Below, piece by piece: positions 53,853 to 63,319 of a DNA stretch of 64,000 nucleotides. Under the pieces are notes generated by a model. It saw only the letters and a program-made list of their open reading frames with translations, ran no database searches and was not told the origin of the DNA. The translations under genes and the position numbers were made by a program. The number at the start of each line of letters is the position of its first letter. Positions within the stretch are counted from its first letter, which is position 1. This DNA comes from Symbiodinium natans (lineage: Eukaryota > Sar > Dinophyceae > Suessiales > Symbiodiniaceae), in contig CAJNDS010001691.1 in assembly GCA_905221605.1 (NCBI GenBank), forward strand, positions 649,417-713,416, given 5' to 3'.

Positions 53853-56800
53853 AATGGCAGCGCACCCGCCTTCAAAGTTCAGGTTGAACCAGAAAGAGAA
53901 GAAGGAAGTTGATGCCTTTGCTCAGACGGCAAAGGCAGAGGCGGAGCAGAAGGGTGAAGATGGCGATGCGGCCTACAAGGCGGCATATGAGGCCAAGAGC
54001 CACGAATTGAAGGCAGTCAAGGCTGCCAATTGTGTGCCCAAGGCCGCGGCAAAAGGGTTGGCCAAAGCATCGGCAGCGAAGCCCAGTGCCAGTCCTCCCT
54101 CGGCGGCGGCCGGACCACCTGGGCCCAACACAGACTACTACCAGGCCCTGTACAAGGCCATGGACATCATCCGGAAGGAATTCCCGAAGATCGAGGATGA
54201 CCTGCCTTTGCCGATCACGGACGACATGACGAAAGAGTCCGGGATACAGGCGGCCTCGCCGAAAACAGTAGCAGGGTTGAATCTCAAATCGCCCGACAAT
54301 TCGGTAGCCGGGCATAGGAGTCTCGGCAGAATTTGGGTACATTAGATTTCAAGGACAATGAAACAATCCATGTGTTTTCGGTAAGTTTCTGATTCTGATT
54401 ATCTGTCAGCCCAGCTGCTTAGGCCGCAGGGCTGCAACGCATTGCTTAGCGTAAAATTCGGGAAGGATTTCGATGAACCGTCCTACGGCCCAGCAACTTC
54501 GGCGGCAGGGTTGCAGGACATATTCAAGAAGAAGTTTAGTCAAGTCACAGTCCATGTGTGACCATGCAGGCTGTTTTCTCAGAGACTGACTTCAAGATTG
54601 CGATTTCTCGAGACGGGGAATATATAGCCTCTGCGAATCTCTGGTGGCAATCGGTACACCCGAGTTTCTCATCGAATGTCCCATTAGACGTGGCCCGAGT
54701 TGAGGAGTTGGGCGAGTTCCTGTTCGCGAAGGGTCCTCGATATCTTCCGACTATGGTCGAGGTGATGGTGACGGACGAGAACGAGGCGTTGATGACCCGC
54801 AAGGGCTCCTGGCGGAGAATATCACCAGAAGAGGTGATTCACGCCGTGCTTTTCAAATGCGCGCAGAGAATCAAGGACCTGGCCCCAGCTGACGAGCTTG
54901 CGCAGTCAACTTGCGCACTGGCGGCGGGTCATGGTCTGCGTCCCTTACAAGTTCAGAAAGATGTCTGAGCAAGAAGCATTCTGGGAAGCCATGAGCGTCA
55001 GACAGACAGCCACAGCAGTGCACGATGCAGTCAAGCGAAACGCGATCCAGCAGGTCTTCGAGGTGACACAGTTCAAGCAGGCCCGGGAAGCCATCGACGG
55101 GGAGCCGCTCCAGGTCGCGGAGCTGCAGAAGCTGTTCCAGGACAACGCTCACTTGGCCAAGTCGGCTGCGCTGTCAGACACGCATGTGGCCAACGCGCTG
55201 AGTGTTCACGACAAGATCCTGCAGCACCCACAATGCTATCGGATTGTGGAGAACTTGGATCGCAAGTTCGGTTTGGCAAGCTGCTTGACTTTGCCGAAGC
55301 TGAAAGTCATTTGCGAGAAGTGTGACACTTTGGCAGAGATCCAGTGGTTCCTGGAGTCCTTGGAGTACCAACTACTTGAGACCAAGACCCTCAGCAATGA
55401 GTCCATTGGCACCTATGAGCTGCGGGGAAATGCTCAGAAGATCAGCCTGATCGAGTTGGCCAAGCTGCGCATGAAAGTCAGCCAACACCTTCTGGATGTG
55501 GAGTTCCCGAAAACGTTCCACCTCCCTGACTTGTCGCTCATTCGGGAGCACGTCCTCACGCACTCTGACTTCAAAAAGAACTGCATGGGACAGGAGAGCC
55601 TGAGGTGGCAATCGAAACTGCTGAGCTCTTCGATGCTCGTGTTGAAGGTGTTGGAGGACATAATGTTTGAAGTGAGTTAAATCTGTTACATGTTCAGTTT
55701 TAACAATGAAAAGCTGTAGGATTTCTGGGGTTTGCCAGGACTTGCTGTATGGCACTGCCTTTGTCCCCGCACTGGCAGGGATGCTGAAGAAGAAAGGAAA
55801 AGCCCACCCAGCAGAGATTTTGGAGAACGAAACATTCAGCAAGCGCCATGCAGCAGCCACTGCTAAGCGAGATGTAGAAAACTCCGAGGCGAAGGCGGCT
55901 GTGAAGGAAGCCAGTGACGAGGTTTCGGAGGAAGAGGAGACCGAGGTCGACAAGATCCTCAATGGGAAGCTCAGTGCCGTGCCCAACCAGTACAGCCGCA
56001 ACTCTCCGGAGTTCTTCGCCGCAACAGCGTCCAACCTCCTGTCCATCTACGTCAGTTTGAAGGCTGAGACTCCGACAGCGGCAGGCATCCAGAAGATCGT
56101 GGAGGAGAGCGCTCTAGGTGCGACCGTTCGAGGCATTGGTCGGTCGAAAACATATGAGAATTTGACAGATTATTTTTGGTTATACGGTTTAGCATTGTCG
56201 CACCTTCCTTGCTAGGACTTCCCGGCAAGAACACGGTGCTGATATATTTCGATGCGAACATGTGGGCTGAGTGCGCCGCGAGGCCCATGTATCGTTCCCC
56301 CCCCTGGAGCCGGGCATCGTGGACAAGATGCTGGAGGGGATCTTCCTCGCGAGGGGAGCTAAGCCCTGTGGGTCCAACAAGTTCACAGACCTGCCAGTGG
56401 AGGGAGATTTGATTTGTCTGAATGATGCAGGCAAGAGCACCGAGAATTTGCTGGCATTCTTCCGGCAGGCATCGAAGTCCAAGACCACGATCCCGCACTA
56501 CATCTCCCACAAGGTCGCTGTGATTCCCCAACTTAAGTAAACCCCAAACCTTGCGCCCAAATCCCTACCCTCAATCCAAAACCCTTAAAACCTGGAACCC
56601 TGAGTTCAAAAAACTTTAAGGCCTGAACATGTGTGCAGGAGGTCATGATATGTGTGTCCGAGAATGCACTCCGGGATGCCAAGAAGAGGGACAAGGGAGA
56701 CATGAAACAGAGGCAAGGCTGGCACCTGATTACGGCCGACCCCCTCGAAAAAATGCTCCCGGCGAGGGACTTCAAGAGTTACCCCGCATCCAACCGGGGA

Positions 56801-57445
56801 GAGCTCGTTGGATTCGTGCCCACCATCCCCGCCGCAGACGTCTGGAAGGCATCGGTCAGCGAGAAGGAGAAGATCTATGGCCCGGACCGGACGATGGGAG
56901 CAACCGCTGCGGACAAGACGGTGAACAGGCCTCCTGATTCCATTGAACCTGTGTTCCACAACTCCTTGCCATTCCAGCTGTTCAAGAACTTCTTGGAAGC
57001 CTACTGCGTTACGGGTGTGATCGATTGCACTCCTGGCGCTGGCGAGCTGTGCAAAGCAGCCGTCAGTCTGAAGCTGGATTACTTGGGACTCTGCATGACT
57101 GCAGAACATGAAGTGAAGCTGAAAGCGATGCTGGTGCGTTGGGTTCAGCGAGAAATGATGACGGAGGGCACGAGCCTGTATGATCCACAGTGGGCGGCGA
57201 AGCGCAAGGCCGCGAACGACGAAGAGGAGAAGGAGAACAAGAAACCCCGGGGCAAGGCTAAGGCGAAGAGCAAGAAGACCGCGAAGAAGAAAGACGACGA
57301 CAATCACGAGGAGGATGACGAGAACAATGGCAAGCAGGAGGCGAACGACGACGACGAGGAAGAGCAGAAGGAGCCTCCGAAGAAAAAGCCGAAGAAGGCT
57401 GCGCCCAAGAAGAAGCTCGTCACGGACTCCGAAGACTCCGCCTAA
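53853..57445 (+). CDS. Multi-exon gene with C-terminal SAM-methyltransferase-like domain
   Basis: ATG at 53,853 (MAAHPPSKFRLNQKEKK) begins a Lys/Ala-rich N-terminus. Further coding blocks: 54,558-54,897 (ETDFKIAISRDGEYI); 54,898-55,677 (LAHWRRVMVCVPYKFRKM, CYRIVENLDRKFGLAS); 55,735-56,195 (ends DYFWLYGLALSHLPC); 56,218-56,536 (VLIYFDANMW); 56,639-57,445. Near 54,897 the change of frame fits one extra base rather than an intron. The last block contains DSIEPVFHNSLPFQLF and VIDCTPGAGELCKAAVSLKL, whose DxTPGxG is like SAM-binding motif I, then LDYLGLCMT. A Lys/Glu/Asp-rich tail (57,195-57,445) follows. I recall a dinoflagellate-expanded family of this build, function unknown. The intron at 56,537-56,638 has telomere-like bases. 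Confidence 0.6.
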
Positions 57446-57634
57446 CCTGAGCCTGGGAGGATTTTAATTTGAAGCAATCTCTGACCATGCTGAGATTGAA
57501 ATTTTGTGTCCAGCACATGGGAAAGCAGTGCAACTCCTGAAACTTAAATCATAGCTAGAGCACAGCATCCAAGCACTCGGGCTTGCGCTGCGAGGAGAGG
57601 GGGCAGAACCTGCGAAGGCAGTGCATTCAGCGAG

Positions 57635-57637
<3 letters not shown>

Positions 57638-57709
<72 letters not shown>
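57638..57709 (+). repeat. (GA)n microsatellite
   Basis: About 36 GA units then a short GTGTGG run. Confidence 0.95.
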
Positions 57710-57737
57710 TGGGTGTGTGTGGGCAGGTTGACAGGTG

Positions 57738-57772
57738 TCATCTTCGATGCGAAGGCTTCAGAGTCTTTCGCG
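57738..57772 (+). repeat. Duplicated fragment of the DNA methyltransferase gene
   Basis: GTGTCATCTTCGATGCGAAG and the next 15 bases are identical to 59,043-59,078 in the methyltransferase coding sequence. It stands alone, out of a coding context, 5' of the gene. Confidence 0.8.
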
Positions 57773-57989
57773 AGACTGTGAGAGTGAGTGAGTGAGAGTG
57801 AAAAAGAACACGGCAAACTTGACAACTCTGGAGTCTCCACCGCAATTGCAGTTGGAACAGCGTGGCTGAGATTGGGGTAGGTCAGGTTCGAAAATAAAAG
57901 TGAGTGGTTGATGCCATTTTAATAGCAGCTTCCGGCTGAATTCAATGTTAACACCTTCCAGGACCAGGAGTAGGAGTACCAAGCCAGTC

Positions 57990-58055
57990 GTGGTAAACCC
58001 TAAGCCCTAAACCGTAAACCCTAAACCCTAAACCGTAAACCCTAAACCCTAAACA
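57990..58055 (-). repeat. Short CCCTAAA array with CCGTAAA variants
   Basis: About nine units 5' of the DNA methyltransferase. It directly abuts a partial duplicate of its 5' coding sequence (58,054-58,096). Confidence 0.85.
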
Positions 58056-58133
58056 GTGAGACTGAGCAGGACAAGCCCGTCAAGCGTAACAAGCGTATAA
58101 CTGTAGGAGCACCAAGCCAGTCTTGGCAGAGCC

Positions 58134-59424
58134 ATGGACGTACTGGACAACTACAGTGAGACTGAGCAGGACAAGCCCGTCAAGCGTAAGAAGCATGGTG
58201 GCAAAGCGCAGAAGGCGCTTCATGAAGAGACGGAAAGTATGCAAGACATGCAGCAGAGGCTCCTGGAGATAGCGGCATCTGGTCTGAAAGAGTCGTGCAA
58301 AGCAGCGACATCGAAAGACAAGACTAAGAAGGTGGTCGTGCTGGGAAGCGACTGCAGTGGCATTGGCAGCGACTTCCTGGCCTTGAGTATGCATGATTTT
58401 GAAGTGCCACATGCGTGTGCATTCTGCGTTCATATGTGACTCCGATGAGACGAAGCTCACGGCTTGCCAGACGCTCCACAGTCTGTATGGGAGTACGCCT
58501 GAGACTGTGTATACCGACACTCATCGGGATCATTCGGCAAGTCCCGAAAGTGACGTATACATAGCAGGGCCCCCGTGCCCTGCTTACAGCATCGCATCTC
58601 CCCATGCGACTGGGCTCAGCGACCCCAGAGGCCGAGTCCTGCTGGACACGTTGGAGTACATCGTCACGAAGAGGCCAAGGCTGGCCCTGATCGAGAACGT
58701 TTTGGGCCTTGTGAGTAAGCGGCATGCGGCAACCTTTAAATTCGTTGTATCCTGCTTGAAAGCAGCAGGATACAAAATATATGTCGAGGAAGTGAACACT
58801 CGAGATCACGGAGTGCCACAAAACAGGCCAAGGGTGTATTTCGTGTGCCTGCGGAGTTGACTCGACAAGACTGCGAAGTTCGGCTTCAAGTTCCCCGAAC
58901 CAGTCAAACTGCCGGCCACGAGTCTTCTCAAACGCTTCCGAGTGAATGGTGTCCAGCAGCCGAAGACGCCCGAGGGGCAAGTCATGAAAAGGATCTGCAA
59001 GCAGAAGCGGGTGGCCTTGAAGAAGTTTGGCAGCTTGAGCGGTGTCATCTTCGATGCGAAGGCTTCAGAGTCTTTCGGGTCTTCCATGATGGACTGCAGT
59101 CCGTGTTTGACGAAAAGTCGTGGCTGCATGGGACACTATTGGCTGGACCCCGAAGTGGACAGGTTCATGAACGTCTACGAGGTGGCTGGCTTCCAGGGCT
59201 TTCCCCGCTTCGTGACCACGGAGTTGCTCCAGGATCTCACGCCGGATAAGTTGGGGCAAGCTTTCGGAGACGCCATGTCTCTGAATGTGTTGCTGCGAAT
59301 CCTGCCGCGGGCCCTGATCGCAGCCGGTCTTGTGAAGCCAGAAGACTGTCATGAGGACTGTTTCGCAGTCTTTCCGAAGGCAGGAAAGTTGCCAGATGCT
59401 TACTACCAGCACGTCGAAGACTGA
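58134..59424 (+). CDS. C5-cytosine DNA methyltransferase (with two frame lesions)
   Basis: ATG at 58,134 (MDVLDNYSETEQDKPV). Motifs in order: LGSDCSGIGSDFLAL (motif I, SAM binding, residues about 70-84); ICDSDETKL (II); AGPPCPAYS at 58,565-58,590 (IV, catalytic PC); ALIENVLGL at about 58,690 (VI); PQNRPRVYFV at 58,815 (VIII); SPCLTKS and MNVYEVAGFQGFP (IX region); GQAFGDAMSLNVLL at 59,255 (X). The C-terminal target-recognition part is short, so it is a compact single-domain enzyme without BAH or PWWP. No intron is needed. A one-base shift near 58,425-58,435 and an in-frame TGA at 58,858 interrupt it. It is probably decayed, or has assembly errors. It could silence or mark the element. Retrotransposon-borne methyltransferases are known in Symbiodinium; linkage to an inverted-repeat element is the novelty. 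Confidence 0.8.
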
Positions 59425-59842
59425 TGGTCTGGCCCAGCCATGCCTTGTAGAAATTTGTGCACTTGCAGCAGCTTTGGAGCTTCTTGCCTCGGAACGAAGC
59501 CGAAAGCGAGTCCATGATGCTGAAAAGGTTTCGGCCAGCCTTGTCCGAAAGCATGTTCATTTAGGTAAGAAAGTATCTTCGCAAATACCTAGACCATACA
59601 AATATTGGTTAAGCCCGACACTCTAGGGCATCGGGCTTGACCGCCGTGACTTTTAATATGCAAGCCTAGGCCATCGGGGCTTTGCTTCTATTTTGAAGAT
59701 TGGGACCCAATCATAATCCGAGGGTTTAGGGTTTTGGGTTTGACCACGCCAGGCTTGTCTAGCATGCCATGCCAGTCTATCTGAGACATTTGGTCCTCAG
59801 CTGTTGCAGTCGCTGCCACTTTCCTGTGCTCCTTCGGCTGCC

Positions 59843-60046
59843 ATGGAGCGGCGGGGCAGGTCACGGTCACCGACGACGAAGCACTGGTGGCGATGGGCTT
59901 GGCAGCATGACAGCGAGAGGAAGGTGTGGTGGTGGGTCTGGTGGAAGACGACTACACCTCCAGACACTGAGAAGGAAGGGGCCAGAGAGCAGCCCTCGGA
60001 AAGCCAGAGCCCGGGCAACAAAAGGAAGAGACAGGACAGTCCCTGA
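59843..60046 (+). CDS. Possible small Arg/Trp-rich ORF
   Basis: ATG at 59,843 (MERRGRSRSPTTKHWWRWAW), 67 codons, rich in Arg, Ser and Trp, then an acidic/Lys tail. No relative recognised. It has an ATG in a good position and no overlapping competitor of better quality, but it could be chance. Confidence 0.25.
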   Translation: MERRGRSRSPTTKHWWRWAWQHDSERKVWWWVWWKTTTPPDTEKEGAREQPSESQSPGNKRKRQDSP

Positions 60047-60607
60047 CTTCTCACCGCACCGCCTGCATTTTTGGGGCAGGCAAAGGAGCAGCCCCCGAAA
60101 ATTTAATTAATTCATCACGAGCTCGATTGTTCAAACAATCGCTCATCAGAATCAGAGCAAGCCGATCATCGATCAATGAAGGCAGTAAAATGGACAACCA
60201 CCTTTTGCATCTCGGTCACTGCACGGCATGCACATGAGTTGCCCTTGAGCTTCAGCTTCAGTGATTTCTCCTAGTCCTAGGGAGGGAGGTAGGGACTTAG
60301 GGGGTGAAGGGAGAGAGGGAGGGAGAGGGAGGATGGTTTAAGCAGTTGTGTGAATGCCAGTTGACACACCGTTACTTTGAACTTTGAACCTTAAGTTTTA
60401 AGCAGACTCGAGACCCCAAACCATAAACTTCTACAATAAACCATCGGCATGTGAAGTTTCAGTCAAAGGGTTAGGTCCGGCAGATTGATTCTTCATCCCT
60501 CAAGGAAATTCCTCAATCCAAAAAAACTAAAACCTTTGCGATCCAGGGCAAGATATTTTTGAGCTTGCAGCGGTGGGTCCGAATCAGCGTTGTCAAATTA
60601 AACCTGT
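60047..60607. other. Convergent intergenic spacer
   Basis: Between plus-strand genes and the minus-strand recombinase. It includes a GGGAGG-rich stretch at 60,280-60,335. No gene or known signal seen. Confidence 0.6.
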
Positions 60608-61788
60608 TCATCCGTGCACTGTACGGCTGGGCTGTTTTTCGCCACAGATCCTGCAAAAAGACCAGGTTGCATCCACGAGACGTCCACATGCGATGCAGTA
60701 GACTGCCGGCAACGAGCTACTGCTGGGTGCTCCCTCAGTTGGGGATTGTGTACTCATAGCAGCCAGCATTGGACCAAATGCACCTTGCACAGCCGCCCGC
60801 TGTCTTTTCTGAGTCGGAATATCGTAAATGGAGTCCAGGATGCGTGCAGACGTTCCGGTGAGTGCGGCAATGATTGATGTCGAGCAGCCACTTGATTTCA
60901 ACTGTGTCACGGCTGTCTTCTTACAACTGTGCGTTGTAATTTGTGCAATGTTCACGTCGTCGAAGAGGTGAGTCGGTTTCTCCGTGCCAGCGCCATTTCA
61001 TCTTTCAAGACCTTCTGAGCCAACTGAAATTTCGAGAAAAGTCCCCTTGCTGTAACTGGCTTCCTCCAGTTCCTCTCATTCAGCCCTCCACGGGATCTAC
61101 CAGGAAACAGGTACTCGCTGCACGGAGTCTGCTTACTAGTAGACCTGAGGCGACGAAACAGTTTTTGGCCTCGATGAGGCCATTGATCAGTGCCTCGTCC
61201 ATGATTGCTTTTCAACGGCTCCTGTGTTGCCCACTTCCATAGCAACGCGCCCAGCTCTTTGTCCACAGGAACTTCCCTTTGTTTCGTTTTTTTGTTGATC
61301 TCCTCAATGGCCAGCTGCGGCATAAATCCGTCTGAAGGGTTCAAACCTTTGAACCAGCTGTCCTTCAAGCTGCAAATCAGCTCGCAGCGCTCTCCGAGAA
61401 GAACCCCGATCAAGAAACAAACGCCGGCCCAGGCGCACTGCACTTTGTTCACAAATATGTTGAACAAGTGTACTACCTGCTCAGCAGTCAATGCTTCTCG
61501 CCCGCCTCGCTTGATGCTGGGCTTGCAGATGCACTTTGCTCTGTGGTCCTCGCTGCAAAACTTGATAGTACTGCAGTGGCCTCGCATCTTGCGCAGAGCT
61601 GAGGGTTTTGCATCTGACACGTCCAAGCTGTAGGTCATTTTATTCTTGCAATCGCAGCGTGCCCGACAGTTCTTGTAGCCGCATGCAATCTTCAATGAGC
61701 TAGCTGGTTTCCTTTTTGGTCCCCGCTTCGGCTGTCGGCATCGCATTATCTTGGCCATGCTTTCTATCCTACGTCCTGTGCTTCTCAT
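60608..61788 (-). CDS. Tyrosine recombinase with zinc ribbon (one frameshift)
   Basis: Minus-strand ATG at 61,788 (MRSTGRRIESMAKIMRC), about 393 residues. The N-terminus is basic with a Cys/His cluster (CGYKNCRARCDC; HCSTIKFCSEDHRAKCIC). The catalytic domain starts at EALTAEQVVHLFNIF. GVLLGERCELICSL holds the first catalytic Arg; KKTKQREVPVD is the beta-hairpin Lys region; TTHSCKKTAVTQL (about 60,930) gives H-x-x-K; LTGTSARILDSIYDI (about 60,827) has the nucleophilic Tyr. A C-terminal double C-x2-C (YCIACGRL, FCRICGEK) is a zinc ribbon. A one-base frame shift lies at 60,970-60,990, just before FDDVNIAQITTHS. These enzymes cut and join DNA through a covalent Tyr link. No reverse transcriptase is in the element, so it is nearer to Cryptons than to DIRS elements. 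Confidence 0.75.
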
Positions 61789-62082
61789 GGAGACTTATCA
61801 TCGCTAGGTTGTCGCAGTGCCAGTGCGTCGCAGTGCATATCAATCGTCGTGTTATTAAATTAACATTGGTGGCTCAGATCACACGTTGGGCTTTGGATCT
61901 AAGAAGGCTCTCTGACAAATCTAAATTTTTAAACGAATGACACACATTGGCGTCAAACGGTTTTGGCTCGGGCCAAGATCTGCGGCAGCGTCCACATAAG
62001 AACCATGCAACCGATACTCAACAAGACTTCCTTACTTCACCGTGTGAAAGTCTGGTTTCGCAACTTGTCCGAAAGTCTTCCG

Positions 62083-62394
62083 GGAGCGATTCTGTAACCA
62101 GCCGGGTTTCGGAAGTGCCACTTCCAAAGTCTGGTAGCTACCACCTAAATTACTACTTAGACTACAGTCTGGTAGCTACCACCTAAATTAATACTTAGAC
62201 TACTTATACTACTTATAGCTTAAGTACTAAGTACGAGAGCCCTGCAGCCGAAGCTGCTGGGCTCGCGGTAGCTTTTTTAGTGTTACTAAGCCATAATATA
62301 GATTACTGACACTAAAAAACATGCTCTGGAGCCCTGCAGCCGAAGCTGCTGGGCTCGCAGTGGCTTATTTTAGCTTTAAGTACGGAAGTCTGCT
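62083..62394 (-). repeat. Subterminal inverted repeat, right arm, inner block
   Basis: Inverted match to 42,790-43,090, including the AT hairpin (62,273-62,319) and two GC hairpins. It has an internal duplication of about 40 bases (GTCTGGTAGCTACCACC twice), absent on the left. Confidence 0.8.
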
Positions 62395-63319
62395 ATTTTT
62401 TGCTGTTCAAGGGTTCGTCCAAGCTATGGAATCAGACCTGCTAACAGCCGAGATCAGTCCAGCTCTTCTGGCAGCTCGTCCAAGCTCTATCTAGAATACT
62501 AATTAAAAATCACCTGCTAACAGCCGGGCTCAGTCTTCGGGCAGCTTGTAGATCTCCCGCACACAGATTTGGAGCCATGCGTGCTCTGCTCTGTGGCAGG
62601 CTCGTATGGCTCGAGGGAGTGGTGGGCCTTCGGACAGCCTGTAGTCCAGCTCGTACATGCGGCATTCCATCCAATCTTCCCAGTACTCCATGCAGGTGGT
62701 CATGGTATAGTCCCGGTAAGACTTGGCCCACATTGCCAAGAGTTTTTGTGCGAACTTGGGGTCACATCCTCTCTTGGTGAGCTGATCCTGGAGCAGCGGC
62801 AAATCTTTGCGTAGTTGGGCTTCTTTCCGAACATGTTGTTCTTCCAGAGATGGAGCATCTTCCAATAAGACTCTCCTTTCGTCCTCGAAGAAGCCCATGG
62901 CTGAAGACTAAGATCCTAGATCTACAAGACTCACAAGCTCGGCCCCAATGAAAGCTGCAGCAAGGAAAAATACTAGACAATAAAGGTGTTGCACTGCGAG
63001 AGAACGCTTGGCAGGTTTAGGGTTTAGGGTTTAGGGTTTAGGGTGTTGCATTGCGAGTGAACGCTTGCAGCCCTGCAGCCGAAGCTGCCGGGCTCGTACG
63101 CAGTCTATGCTACCTATCGTCTGGGGCCCGGGCATTCAATATCCTTTTTGGTTGAAGGGTTTCCGGGTTTAGAGGCTTAAGGTTTAAAGGGTATAATAAG
63201 GGAGTAGGGTTTAGGGTCTAGCGTTTAGGGTTTAGGGTTCAAGCTCCACAGCCGAACTGAGGTCCCTGCGATGGCGAGTGAATGTGTTCGAGCCCGGCAG
63301 CCTAGGCTGCCGGGCTCGC
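62235..63319. repeat. GC hairpin family, right arm (four clear copies)
   Basis: Copies at 62,235-62,265, 62,329-62,357, 63,068-63,096 and 63,290-63,319. Sequences read CCCTGCAGCCGAAGCTG and related. The copies at 63,290 and 62,235-62,357 are the inverted partners of left-arm copies; the one at 63,068 lies in the arm-specific region. Confidence 0.8.
62530..62898 (-). CDS. Small helical protein, right-arm gene
   Basis: Minus-strand ATG at 62,898 (MGFFEDERRVLLEDAPSLEE), 122 residues. All-helical look: LRKDLPLLQDQLTKRG, FAQKLLAMWAKSYRDYTM, then CMEYWEDWMECRMYELDYR. The charged pattern with spaced Cys (TTCMEYWEDWMECRMYEL, CHRAEHAWLQIC) is like small CHCH-type or mitochondrial-import proteins, but the twin CX9C is not exact, so this is only a suggestion. 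It faces inward and lies between the outer and inner inverted blocks, mirror-placed to the left-arm gene, which is unrelated in sequence. Confidence 0.5.
   Translation of the reverse strand: MGFFEDERRVLLEDAPSLEEQHVRKEAQLRKDLPLLQDQLTKRGCDPKFAQKLLAMWAKSYRDYTMTTCMEYWEDWMECRMYELDYRLSEGPPLPRAIRACHRAEHAWLQICVREIYKLPED

Noticed and set aside
60608-61788. DIRS-type retrotransposon
   Set aside because: No reverse transcriptase or RNase H exists inside the element; the only reverse transcriptase is in the interrupted LINE outside it.
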